Source: Flavobacterium noncentrifugens (GTDB taxonomy: Bacteria > Bacteroidota > Bacteroidia > Flavobacteriales > Flavobacteriaceae). Taken from it: 64,000 nt of DNA. The position numbers were made by a program, and so were the translations under genes. The DNA lies in the NCBI RefSeq assembly GCF_900100375.1, contig NZ_FNEZ01000001.1, forward strand, positions 922,394 to 986,393. Reading direction: 5' to 3'. Under the pieces are notes generated by a model, which worked only from the letters and a program-made list of their open reading frames with translations, was not told where the DNA came from and searched no databases. Of the stretch, positions 35,495 to 44,038 are shown one piece after another (the stretch's first letter is position 1; each line of letters opens with the position of its first letter).

Positions 35495-36880
35495 ATGATT
35501 CTAAAAAAACTGGCTTTTGTCTTTTTTCTGCTGATTTTTACAGCCGGATTTGCTCAGCCACTTTCCCTTAAAGATGCTGTCGAAAAAGGTGTCGCCAATT
35601 ACGGAACTATTCGCGCCAAAAGAAAATACAAAACTGCCTCCGATGAAACCGTGAAGCAAACCAAGCGAGAATACCTGCCAAATTTAAGCGTTTCCGCCCA
35701 ACAGGATTACGGAACGGTAAACGGTCAAAACGGACCATTGTATGGTTTTGGCGGACTCGGAGTTGCGTCTTCCGGATTGCCGTTGCCGGAACAAAACTGG
35801 AACTCGGGATTTGGTGCCTTGTATCTCGCCAATGTCAACTGGGATTTTTTTACTTTCGGAAAAATGAAGCAGCGCATCAATTTGTCTAAAGTGGATGCCG
35901 AACGTTTTCAGAAAGATTTAGAGCAGGAAACTTTTCAGCACAAAGTCAGGATTTCTGCGGCTTACCTGAATTTATTGGCAAGCCAAAGGTTGTTGATCTC
36001 ACAGCAAAAAAACCTCGATCGGTCAATGGTTTTTCAAAGACTCGCTGCCGTTCGCGTCAAAAATGGATTGCTTGCCGGAGTCGATTCTACATTGGCTTCC
36101 GCCGAAGTGTCGCGTGCGAAAATCGCGCTGAACCAGATCAAAGACCAGGTCAAAGACCAGAACAATAAACTCGTCGCTTTAATGGGCGTTCCGGTTCAGG
36201 ATTTTATTTTAGACAGCGCTTTTGTAAAGCAGGTTCCAAAGGCAATTTTACCAATTCAGGCTTCAACCGACAGCATCAATCCGATCCTCGAATTTTACAA
36301 ATCGCGCGTCGATTATGGCAAGCAGCAACTCAAATTATTCAAGCGTGAATATTACCCGAGTTTCAGCCTTTTCGGAGTGTATCAAACCAGAGGTTCGGGA
36401 TTCAATTCTGATTATGCCTCAAACCAAAATTCCTTTACCCGAAATTATTTTGACGGCATCGATCCGGTTCGGCAGAATTACCTTGTTGGTGTTGGCGTGA
36501 CGTGGAACCTGACCACGATCTTACGAACCAGCAAAAAAGTCAGTGCCCAAAAGCTTGTCGCCGATGGTTTGCAGGACGAATATAATGTCATCGACCAACA
36601 GCTCAAAACACAGTCTGATGCCGCCGATGCCAAGATCAAATTCGCAATGGACAATTACGTTGAAGCGCCAAAACAAGTTACCGCCGCAAAACAAGCTTAC
36701 CTGCAACGAACGACCTTATACAAAAACGGCCTCACGAATTTAACCGATGTCACGCAGGCATTTTACACCCTGAACCGCGCCGAGATCGACCGCGATATCA
36801 TCTATACCAATGTCTGGCAATCGCTGTTGCTGAAAGCCGCCGCGACCGGAGATTTCGACTCATTTATTAACGAATTTTAA
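35495..36880 (+). CDS. TolC-family outer-membrane efflux protein
   Basis: This 461-residue protein has a signal peptide of about 20 residues (TAGFAQ). Two outer-membrane efflux repeats follow, rich in long coiled-coil helices (LASAEVSRAKIALNQIKDQV, KQAYLQRTTLYKNGLTNLTDVTQAFYTLNRAEID). It forms the outer-membrane channel of the tripartite pump encoded with the RND permease (12 bp downstream) and adaptor. Here the channel gene comes first and the adaptor last, unlike the usual adaptor-pump-channel order. Confidence 0.93.
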   Translation: MILKKLAFVFFLLIFTAGFAQPLSLKDAVEKGVANYGTIRAKRKYKTASDETVKQTKREYLPNLSVSAQQDYGTVNGQNGPLYGFGGLGVASSGLPLPEQNWNSGFGALYLANVNWDFFTFGKMKQRINLSKVDAERFQKDLEQETFQHKVRISAAYLNLLASQRLLISQQKNLDRSMVFQRLAAVRVKNGLLAGVDSTLASAEVSRAKIALNQIKDQVKDQNNKLVALMGVPVQDFILDSAFVKQVPKAILPIQASTDSINPILEFYKSRVDYGKQQLKLFKREYYPSFSLFGVYQTRGSGFNSDYASNQNSFTRNYFDGIDPVRQNYLVGVGVTWNLTTILRTSKKVSAQKLVADGLQDEYNVIDQQLKTQSDAADAKIKFAMDNYVEAPKQVTAAKQAYLQRTTLYKNGLTNLTDVTQAFYTLNRAEIDRDIIYTNVWQSLLLKAAATGDFDSFINEF

Positions 36881-36892
36881 TTACACGCCAAG

Positions 36893-39800
36893 ATGAATCT
36901 GATCCGATTTGCCCTACGTAAACCCATATCGATACTCGTGCTCGTTGCCGGATTGTTCTTCTTCGGAATCGGCGCCGTAAAAACCATCAAGGTCGATATT
37001 TTACCAAAAATGAACCTTCCTGTGATTTACCTCGCGCACCCTTTTGGAGGTTATACGCCAAACCAGATGGAGTCATATTTCGCAAAGAATTACGTCAACA
37101 TTTTATTGTTTGCCAATGGCGTGAAATCCATAGAAACCAAGAATACGCAGGGGCTGACATTAATGAAAGTCACCTATTATGAAGATACGAACATGGCGCA
37201 GGCTGCCGCCGAATTAAGTGCGTTGTCGAACCGTATCCAAGCCGGATTTCCACCAGGTTCGCAGCCACCGTTCATTATCCGTTTTGATGCTTCTTCGCTG
37301 CCGGTTGGCCAATTGGTTTTGAGCAGCAAGACAAAATCAAACAACGAATTGCAGGATTTGGCGAATGTTTATGTGCGCGCATCGTTTACCTCAATTCCGG
37401 GATTGCTGTCGCCGCCACCTTTCGGCGGAAGCCCAAGAACAATCGAAGTGAATGTTGATCCCGATTTGCTGCGTTCCCACAATTTAACGCCCGACCAGAT
37501 TGTTGAAGCGATTAAGATCAACAACCAGACGGCGCCTTCGGGAAATGTCAGGATTGGCGACCAGAATTACATTACGCCAACAAACAATACGATAAAAGAA
37601 GTTAAGGATTTCGAGAAAATTCCGTTGTTTAAAGGCGGCGTCCAAAATTTATATTTGGGCGATGTTGCCACGGTAAAAGACGGTGCCGATATTACCGCGG
37701 GTTATGCTTTGGTTAACGGGAAACGTTCGGTTTACGTCAGCATTGCCAAAGCCGGAGATGCTTCCACCTGGGAAGTCGTGCAGAATTTAAAGAAACAATT
37801 GCCAAAAATCCAAAGCACATTGCCTGAAGATGTGTCGCTTTCTTATGAATTTGACCAGTCGGTTTATGTGATCAATTCGGTTAAAAGTCTGATAACCGAA
37901 GGCGCGATTGGAGCAATCCTGACCGGATTAATGGTGTTGCTGTTTTTAGGAGACAAACGCGCCGCGTTCATCGTCATTTTAACGATTCCGATTTCGATCA
38001 TTTCAGGTGTTTTATTCCTCAAATTATTCGGGCAAACCATCAATTTAATGTCGCTGAGCGGATTGGCTTTGGCGATTGGGATTTTGGTCGATGAAAGTAC
38101 GGTTACCATCGAAAACATCCACCAACATCTCGATATGGGCAAACCCAAGGCACTCGCGATCTGGGATGCATGCCAAGAAATCGCCTTGCCAAAACTGTTG
38201 ATTTTACTTTGTATTCTGGCCGTTTTTGCACCCGCATTTACGATGACCGGAATTCCAGGAGCACTGTTTTTGCCGCTTGCCATGGCGATCGGATTTTCGA
38301 TGATCATTTCGTTTTTGCTGTCGCAGACGTTTGTCCCGATCATGGCAAACTGGCTGATGAAAGACCACGCACATCCAAATCACGGCCCGGAAATCACCGA
38401 TGATGAAGCTGAATTCGTCGCATCGGGAATGATCGAAGGTTCAAATGCCGATTTTTCGGAGCAGAAAAAAGCATTGGTACAAAGAGACGATTTCAACAAC
38501 GACGGAAAGATCAGCCGGTTTGAAAAATTCCGGAACCGGTTTATGAAATTGATCGACCGCATGTTTCCTTTCAGAAAAACCGTCGCTTTGGCTTATTTAC
38601 TCGGAATTACAGCAATCGCAATTCTTCTATTAAATGTCATCGGGCAGGATGTTTTTCCAAAAACCAATTCCGAACAATTCCAGTTGCGTTTGCGCGCTGC
38701 GGATGGAACCAGATTGGAACGCACCGAAGAAAAAGCGCTGGTTACGCTCAAAGAACTTGAGAAAATGGTTGGGAAAGAGCACATTTCGATTACCTCGGTT
38801 TATGTCGGGCAGCATCCATCGCTGTTTTCAGTGTCGCCGATTTACCTGTTTATGGCCGGGCCGCACGAGGCTGTTTTCCAGGTCGCGCTGAAAGAATACC
38901 ATGCCGATATGGATGTTTTTAAAGACGATTTCCGCAAGCGCATCAAAAAGGTTTTGCCGGATGTTAAATTGTCTTTCGAACCAATTGAGCTGACTGACAA
39001 GGTTTTAAGCCAAGGTTCGCCAACGCCAATTGAAATCCGCATTGCAGGAAAAAACAAAAAAGCAAACGAGCAATATGCCGCTAAAATCATCGACAAGCTG
39101 AATAAAATCAATTATTTCCGCGATGTACAATTGGGCCAGCCAATCAAATACCCATCGTTGGATATCAATATTGACCGTGTCCGCGCGGCACAATTGGGCG
39201 TTGACATGAATGACATTTCGCGTTCGCTGATCGCATCAACTTCCTCTTCAAGATATACCGAAAAAAATACGTGGATCGATGAAAAAGCTGGATTGTCGTA
39301 TAATGTACAGGTTCAGGTGCCGCTCAATAAAATGAAAAGCGAAAGCGACATGGGCGAAATCCCGCTGCTTAAAAATGCGACGCGCCCTGTTTTGAGCGAT
39401 GTTGCTACGATTACGCCGTCATTTACTTATGGAGAAAATGACAATCTGGGTGCGATGCCATACATTTCAGTGACCGCAAATATCGACCACACCGATTTGG
39501 GCACAGCCGTCAAAGATGTTAACAATACGATTACTTCATTAGGAGAATTGCCGCGCGGCATGTTTATCGAGCCGATCGGATTGAGTAAAGTTTTGGTCGA
39601 AACCATGGACAGTTTACAATCGGGATTGCTCGTGGCAGTCATTGTCATTTTCCTGATGCTGTCGGCGAATTTCCAGTCGTTTAAAGTGTCTTTAGTCATT
39701 TTAACGACAGTTCCAGCCGTAGTCTTAGGCGCCTTGTTGATGTTATTATTGACTGGATCAACGCTGAATTTACAATCGTACATGGGAATTATCATGTCGG

Positions 39801-40177
39801 TCGGCGTTTCGATTGCGAATGCCGTTTTATTGGTCACCAATGCCGAGCAATTGCGAAAACACAACGGAAACGCGCTCGAATCGGCACGGGAAGCCGCATC
39901 ATTGCGTTTGCGCCCGATTATTATGACCAGTATTGCGATGATTGCCGGAATGCTTCCAATGGCCATCGGGCATGGCGATGGCGGTGAACAGGTTGCTCCG
40001 TTAGGCCGAGCAGTCATTGGCGGACTGTTATTTTCTACCTTTACAGTGTTGATTATCCTTCCGATGATTTTCGCCTGGGCGCAAGGAAAAAGCAGTACAC
40101 AATCGGTTTCACTGGATCCCGAAGACAAAGAAAGCAAACATTATATCTCATCTTTACATACGCAACATGAAAAATAA
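36893..40177 (+). CDS. RND efflux permease (AcrB/MdtB-like) with an EF-hand-type loop in its central linker
   Basis: The 1094 residues are about 50-60 longer than typical AcrB-type pumps. Signature parts: N-terminal RKPISILVLVAGLFFFGIGAV (TM1), periplasmic docking and porter domains, and GLALAIGILVDESTVTIENI in TM4 with the proton-relay Asp/Glu. The second half repeats the fold, with MGIIMSVGVSIANAVLLV. The extra length is in the linker between the two halves (about residues 500-565). There D533-x-N-x-D537-G-K-I-S-x-x-E544 is a complete 12-residue EF-hand calcium loop. The 3' end overlaps the adaptor gene by 11 bases. Drug efflux is likely; metal export cannot be excluded. Confidence 0.93.
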   Translation: MNLIRFALRKPISILVLVAGLFFFGIGAVKTIKVDILPKMNLPVIYLAHPFGGYTPNQMESYFAKNYVNILLFANGVKSIETKNTQGLTLMKVTYYEDTNMAQAAAELSALSNRIQAGFPPGSQPPFIIRFDASSLPVGQLVLSSKTKSNNELQDLANVYVRASFTSIPGLLSPPPFGGSPRTIEVNVDPDLLRSHNLTPDQIVEAIKINNQTAPSGNVRIGDQNYITPTNNTIKEVKDFEKIPLFKGGVQNLYLGDVATVKDGADITAGYALVNGKRSVYVSIAKAGDASTWEVVQNLKKQLPKIQSTLPEDVSLSYEFDQSVYVINSVKSLITEGAIGAILTGLMVLLFLGDKRAAFIVILTIPISIISGVLFLKLFGQTINLMSLSGLALAIGILVDESTVTIENIHQHLDMGKPKALAIWDACQEIALPKLLILLCILAVFAPAFTMTGIPGALFLPLAMAIGFSMIISFLLSQTFVPIMANWLMKDHAHPNHGPEITDDEAEFVASGMIEGSNADFSEQKKALVQRDDFNNDGKISRFEKFRNRFMKLIDRMFPFRKTVALAYLLGITAIAILLLNVIGQDVFPKTNSEQFQLRLRAADGTRLERTEEKALVTLKELEKMVGKEHISITSVYVGQHPSLFSVSPIYLFMAGPHEAVFQVALKEYHADMDVFKDDFRKRIKKVLPDVKLSFEPIELTDKVLSQGSPTPIEIRIAGKNKKANEQYAAKIIDKLNKINYFRDVQLGQPIKYPSLDINIDRVRAAQLGVDMNDISRSLIASTSSSRYTEKNTWIDEKAGLSYNVQVQVPLNKMKSESDMGEIPLLKNATRPVLSDVATITPSFTYGENDNLGAMPYISVTANIDHTDLGTAVKDVNNTITSLGELPRGMFIEPIGLSKVLVETMDSLQSGLLVAVIVIFLMLSANFQSFKVSLVILTTVPAVVLGALLMLLLTGSTLNLQSYMGIIMSVGVSIANAVLLVTNAEQLRKHNGNALESAREAASLRLRPIIMTSIAMIAGMLPMAIGHGDGGEQVAPLGRAVIGGLLFSTFTVLIILPMIFAWAQGKSSTQSVSLDPEDKESKHYISSLHTQHEK

Positions 40178-41255
40178 TTGGATCAGAATAGCAGCAGTAA
40201 CATTGGCCTCAGCCGCGATTTTTACCAGCTGTAACAAAGCAGAAAGCAAGCCAGTAGCAGTTGAAGAAACACCAGCGATGGAAACGATTTCCCCGGTAAA
40301 AGAAAAATTTTCTACAGAGTTGCGCATGCCGGCAGAATTGACCGGATTCCAGCAAGTTGATATTTACGCAAAAGTCAGCAGTTATGTCAAAGAGTTGAAA
40401 GCAGATATCGGTTCGGAAGTCAAAAAAGGACAGCTGATCATGGTTTTGGAAGCGCCCGAAGTCAGTTCGCAACTCGCAGCTGCCGAATCGCGATTCCGGT
40501 CGCAGGAAGCGGTTTATTCAGGTAGCAACAGCACTTATAAACGGTTTCTGGAAACGAGCAAAACTGAAGGAACGATTTCTAAAAACGACTTAGAGCAGGC
40601 CGAAGCGCGCAAGAATTCTGACAATGCAAATTACCAGGCGGCAAAAGCTTCGTACCGCGAAATCCAGAATATTCAAAGCTACCTGCAAATTCGTGCGCCT
40701 TTTGACGGCGTGATTGCGGCGCGGAATGTGAATCTTGGCGCTTATGTTGGCCCAGCAGGAAAAGGCTCGGAATTGCCCTTGTTTACGATTCAGCAACAGG
40801 ATAAATTAAGGCTTTCGGTTTACGTCCCGGAATCGTACAGCGGATTTTTGTCTGATGGCGATGCGTTAAAATTCAACGTAAAATCATTGCCGGGAAGGAC
40901 ATTCGAAGCAAAAATCGCAAGAAAATCGGGTGCGCTGGACAGCAGGTTGCGCTCAGAACGCGTGGAGATGGATTTTAAAAATGCCGATAAAAAATTACTG
41001 CCGGGCATGGTTGCCGAAGTCATTTTGCCGTTAACCGCAAAAGACAGCAATTATGTCGTTCCGAAAACGGCCGTTTTTTCTTCGAGTGAGGGCGTTTTTG
41101 TCTTGAAAGTCGAGAACAGTAAAACATTGCGCGTTCCTGTTCAGAAAGGGCGTGAAATTGAGGATAGGGTTGAGGTTTTTGGAGATATTACTGCGGAAAC
41201 CGTTTTGGTGAAAGCAGCGAATGAGGAAATTAAGGATGGCACTTTGGTAAAATAA
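40167..41255 (+). CDS. RND periplasmic adaptor (membrane fusion protein), lipoprotein
   Basis: This 362-residue protein has an N-terminal signal with lipobox IFTSC, anchoring it to a membrane. The lipoyl/barrel-sandwich domain starts VDIYAKVSSYVKELKADIGSEVKKGQLIMVLEAPE. A coiled-coil hairpin follows (SQLAAAESRFRSQEAVYSG... to YREIQNIQSYLQ), then the second lipoyl half (IRAPFDGVIAARNVNLGAYV) and the beta-barrel. It bridges the permease and TolC. It overlaps the permease gene by 11 bases and is the last pump gene; a DUF3861 gene follows after 19 bp. Confidence 0.94.
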   Translation: MKNNWIRIAAVTLASAAIFTSCNKAESKPVAVEETPAMETISPVKEKFSTELRMPAELTGFQQVDIYAKVSSYVKELKADIGSEVKKGQLIMVLEAPEVSSQLAAAESRFRSQEAVYSGSNSTYKRFLETSKTEGTISKNDLEQAEARKNSDNANYQAAKASYREIQNIQSYLQIRAPFDGVIAARNVNLGAYVGPAGKGSELPLFTIQQQDKLRLSVYVPESYSGFLSDGDALKFNVKSLPGRTFEAKIARKSGALDSRLRSERVEMDFKNADKKLLPGMVAEVILPLTAKDSNYVVPKTAVFSSSEGVFVLKVENSKTLRVPVQKGREIEDRVEVFGDITAETVLVKAANEEIKDGTLVK

Positions 41256-41274
41256 GTAAAGTATAAATTAAGTC

Positions 41275-41565
41275 ATGCCTAAAAAAGCCAATACATACAA
41301 ACTCACTTTGGAGCAGCTTTCGTCAATGAAAGAAGATGTTTTATTGCAGGATCCGCTGGTTTTGGAATTTGAAAATCACGATGAGATTTTTAAAATTATC
41401 GCGATCATGCGTGAGAAAAATCTTTTTGAAACAGAAAACCAATCAGTAGAATTTGCGATTGGGTTGAAATTGTTTAGCGAAGTGATGCTTAAAAACAGAA
41501 AGCATCCGCTGTTTGAAGATTTTTTTCCTGCGTTTGGCGACTTCATGAGAAAGTTAAAAAGCTGA
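41275..41565 (+). CDS. DUF3861-family small protein
   Basis: This 96-residue protein matches the DUF3861 pattern: N-terminal YKLTLEQLSS, then LEFENHDEIFKIIAIMREK, FAIGLKLFSEVMLKNRKHPLFEDFFPAFGDFMRKLK. The function of the family is unknown. It starts 19 bp after the RND adaptor in the same direction and is probably on the efflux transcript, though a functional link is only positional. Copy B of the intergenic repeat follows. Confidence 0.78.
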   Translation: MPKKANTYKLTLEQLSSMKEDVLLQDPLVLEFENHDEIFKIIAIMREKNLFETENQSVEFAIGLKLFSEVMLKNRKHPLFEDFFPAFGDFMRKLKS

Positions 41566-41577
41566 TTTTTGACAACC

Positions 41578-41677
41578 ACCCGCGTTAAGGATGGAAGCGG
41601 AAATCCTTTTTATAGTGTAGCGCAGCGAAATTATAAAAAGATTGCAGCGGACAGCCTGGCCTGCAAGGCAACGCCCA
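41578..41677 (+). repeat. Dispersed intergenic repeat, copy B (with central hairpin)
   Basis: It starts CCCGCGTTAAGGATGGAAGC and ends GGCAACGCCC. Between these, ATCCTTTTTATA and TATAAAAAGATT pair into a stem, and AGCGGACAGC follows as in copy A. It fills the convergent gap between the DUF3861 and LysR genes, so a bidirectional terminator role is plausible. Confidence 0.75.
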
Positions 41678-41680
41678 ATA

Positions 41681-42589
41681 TCAACAAATGCAATTCACCA
41701 TTTCTTTTTTGAAAATGGCTTCGATCTGCTCGATTTCTTTGGCGTAGATCGTTTTGCTGCGCGAGCCGAAATATAAAGTGTTTTCCATTATTGAAAACCC
41801 TTGCCACAACAGTTTGATGTTGCCGAGTTCGATTTCCTTGGCAGATAAAAAATCGGGGATTACAGCAATGCCGGATCCTGCGGATAAGCAACGGATGATT
41901 GAACCCATGTTTGGGACGATGTAATTGGGTTTAAAATCGGGGCGGCGGCCGAAATTAAGGTGCCAGAATTTTGTTAAATGTTCCATATCTCCGGCAGTTC
42001 CGTACCAGCTTTGGTTTTTGAGCCAATGTTGCAAACCATCTTTGTTTTTGGATTTGATGTGTGCGTTGAGTTCATCAGTAGGCGTTGCTGCGCCGCCAAT
42101 CAGGACGATTTTTTCCTTGAAAAACGGTTTGAAAACCAACGATTTGTAATCACCTTTTTGCGGCGTGATAATCAGGTCTAAAATCCCGTTATCGAGGTCT
42201 TTAAGCATTTCGGGATATTCGCCAAATTTGATAATCACGTTGAATGGAAGCGTTGGTAAATATGATTCGAGTGTAAACTGAAAGGTTTCAAAACACATCC
42301 CAATGCTGATCGTGGGTTTTTCTTTTTCGGTGCTTTTGGTGAAATGCTGTTCGGCTTCTTCGAGGCGGCAAACGGCTTCCTGGATGTAATTGTAGAGTAC
42401 TTTTCCGCGTTCGGTGGAAACCATTTTTCTCGAACTTCTATCAAATAATTTATGCCCGACATGTGCTTCGAGCGAACTCAAATGCAGGCTCACGCCGGGT
42501 TGTGAAATGTATAGCGCTTCGGCGGCCCCGGTTAGGGTTCCGGTTTCGTAAATTGCTTTAAAGGTTCGAAACCATTCGAGATTGACCAT
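41681..42589 (-). CDS. LysR-family transcriptional regulator
   Basis: With the ATG at 42589 the protein has 302 residues. The N-terminal winged HTH is standard: LEWFRTFKAIYETGTLTGAAEALYISQPGVSLHLSSLEAHVGHKLFDRSSRKMVSTE. The remainder is the periplasmic-binding-protein-like effector domain. The ORF could be extended nine codons to 42616, but the TACATTTG promoter element lies there, so the shorter form is better. It is divergent from an MdaB-like flavoprotein and a small monooxygenase, which it probably controls. Confidence 0.93.
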   Translation of the reverse strand: MVNLEWFRTFKAIYETGTLTGAAEALYISQPGVSLHLSSLEAHVGHKLFDRSSRKMVSTERGKVLYNYIQEAVCRLEEAEQHFTKSTEKEKPTISIGMCFETFQFTLESYLPTLPFNVIIKFGEYPEMLKDLDNGILDLIITPQKGDYKSLVFKPFFKEKIVLIGGAATPTDELNAHIKSKNKDGLQHWLKNQSWYGTAGDMEHLTKFWHLNFGRRPDFKPNYIVPNMGSIIRCLSAGSGIAVIPDFLSAKEIELGNIKLLWQGFSIMENTLYFGSRSKTIYAKEIEQIEAIFKKEMVNCIC

Positions 42590-42613
42590 AATCTTATTAT
42601 TATAATTGTGATG

Positions 42614-42647
42614 CAAATGTATGATTTATATAATTTTAATTATACAA
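42614..42647 (-). promoter_or_regulatory. lysR promoter with a palindrome in the spacer
   Basis: On the minus strand: TTG (42645-42647), a 23-nt spacer, then TACATTTG (42614-42621). TATAATT-TT-AATTATA (42629-42644) is a perfect-arm palindrome inside the spacer and contains a T-N11-A core as expected for LysR binding. The site lies between the divergent lysR and flavoprotein genes. Confidence 0.6.
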
Positions 42648-42691
42648 ATTCTAACGGTAATTTCGTATTCGATAATTAAAAGAAATAAAAG

Positions 42692-43297
42692 ATGAAAATA
42701 TTTGTAATAAATGGCGGCCAGGTTTTTGGGCATTCAGGAGGAAAATTCAACAAGACGGTTTTTGACACGACGATCGGATTTTTTAAAAATGAGGATGGAT
42801 TTGAAGTAAAATCAACCGACATTAATGAGGCATATGATGTTGCTGAAGAAGTAAAAAAATATGTCTGGGCAGATGTCGTGATTTACCATACGCCAATCTG
42901 GTGGTTTCAACTGCCGCACGGCATGAAAAAATATATTGATGAGGTTTTCACCGAAGGCCACCAAAACGGCATTTACAAAAGCGACGGGCGTTCCTCAGCA
43001 AATCCGGAGATCAATTACGGAACCGGCGGCATGCTGCACGGTCGGAAATATTTGGTGACAAGTTCGTGGAATGCGCCGAAAACAGCATTTACGCTTCCGG
43101 GTGAATTTTTCAATGAAACGAGCGTCGACAATGGGCCACTTTTCGGCTTTCACCGAATGAATGCCTTTACCGGAATGAAGCCGCTCGAAAGCCTGCATTT
43201 TCACGATGTGGAGAAAAATGCCGACATCGCAGCCGACCTTAAAAGATATGTGGCACATCTGGACGGATTATTCATCAACAAAACCCAACTGTTATGA
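42692..43297 (+). CDS. NAD(P)H-dependent flavin oxidoreductase (MdaB/quinone reductase-like)
   Basis: This 201-residue flavodoxin-fold protein has FVINGGQVFGHSGGKFNKTVF as the FMN/FAD phosphate loop and DVVIYHTPIWWFQLPHGMKKYIDEVFTEGH, the family's characteristic PIWWFQxP block. TSSWNAPKTAF and a final LKRYVAHLDGLF fit MdaB (modulator of drug activity B), which reduces quinones by two electrons in the cytoplasm. The stop overlaps the next gene by four bases. Expression is probably controlled by the divergent LysR protein. Confidence 0.92.
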   Translation: MKIFVINGGQVFGHSGGKFNKTVFDTTIGFFKNEDGFEVKSTDINEAYDVAEEVKKYVWADVVIYHTPIWWFQLPHGMKKYIDEVFTEGHQNGIYKSDGRSSANPEINYGTGGMLHGRKYLVTSSWNAPKTAFTLPGEFFNETSVDNGPLFGFHRMNAFTGMKPLESLHFHDVEKNADIAADLKRYVAHLDGLFINKTQLL

Positions 43298-43584
43298 TTG
43301 TTTATTTGACCGCAGTTGTCAAAAGCAAACCCGGAAAATCGGAGTTGCTGAAAAGCCTGTTGTTCGAACTGGTTTCGCATTCGATCAAGGAAAATGCGTG
43401 CCTGCAATATGAATTGCACCAGTCTTCGGATGATGAAAACGTGTTTATTTTCCATGAAGAATGGGCAAGTACCGAAGGTTTGGCTTTGCACAATTCGCAA
43501 CCGCATCTGAAAGCGTTTGTAGAAAAATCGGCAGGAATTTTAGACGGCGGCTTCAATATTTACAAGACAAATAAAATATCATAG
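43294..43584 (+). CDS. Antibiotic biosynthesis monooxygenase (ABM/YgiN-like) domain protein
   Basis: This 96-residue single-domain dimeric ferredoxin-like protein has VYLTAVVKSKPGKSELLKSLLFELVSHSIKENACLQYELHQSSDDENVFIFHEEWAS, the standard ABM pattern. YgiN, which pairs with MdaB in E. coli, is a quinol monooxygenase. The adjacent MdaB-like gene, overlapped by ATGA, makes a quinone redox pair a reasonable inference. Confidence 0.9.
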   Translation: MIVYLTAVVKSKPGKSELLKSLLFELVSHSIKENACLQYELHQSSDDENVFIFHEEWASTEGLALHNSQPHLKAFVEKSAGILDGGFNIYKTNKIS

Positions 43585-43602
43585 CCATTTGACGGTTGAA
43601 AA

Positions 43603-43977
43603 ATGTTTGTGAAAACCTGGGCCATTTTTCAAGGTGAAGACATAGCCGCTACAGGAAACAGAAGCATAGAGGCAACACTGAAAATCCGCCAAAAAGATAC
43701 TTTTGCCTTGATGCCGTTGCGCAGGGATCCGTTTTTAAATTCCACTGTAAATAGCGGCAAAGCACCCATAAGACATGCAGTAGCGATAAAAACGATAAAA
43801 AAAGCGGAAGTTCCCAAAAACGTACTTCCTTTTCCGCAGGTTAATTATTATGGTTACATCAAATCGAATCAACAGCAAAAAGAACTTGTCATGCTGAAAG
43901 TAGACGATAAACTTGTGCGGTTAAGGACAGGCGAATCGGAATCGGGCATACTCAAATCTGATAAAATTTTCCGTTAA
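43603..43977 (+). CDS. Hypothetical protein with a GspC/PilP-like RDPF segment
   Basis: A 124-residue protein with no clear signal peptide. It contains LRRDPFLNS followed by a linker and a short beta domain (FPQVNYYGYIKSN...ELVMLKVDDKLVRLRTGES). The RDPF-linker-beta order resembles the homology-region domain of GspC or PilP, periplasmic parts of type II secretion and type IV pili. A membrane anchor is missing, and no secretion or pilus gene is nearby. Treat the resemblance as weak. It starts 18 bp after the monooxygenase gene. Confidence 0.5.
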   Translation: MFVKTWAIFQGEDIAATGNRSIEATLKIRQKDTFALMPLRRDPFLNSTVNSGKAPIRHAVAIKTIKKAEVPKNVLPFPQVNYYGYIKSNQQQKELVMLKVDDKLVRLRTGESESGILKSDKIFR

Positions 43978-44038
43978 ATACTGTAACATGTTCAATCGGT
44001 TGTGAATGTAATTTTATGCCAACCAAATACATTGAGCC

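Noticed and set aside
37864..38343. 159-codon ORF antisense to the RND permease
   Set aside because: Same reason: the sense frame encodes the conserved membrane segments, and the antisense product is unlike any family.
39427..40137. 236-codon ORF antisense to the RND permease
   Set aside because: It is a reading-frame shadow of the permease. Its product has no domain, and the sense strand carries clear family motifs over the same bases.
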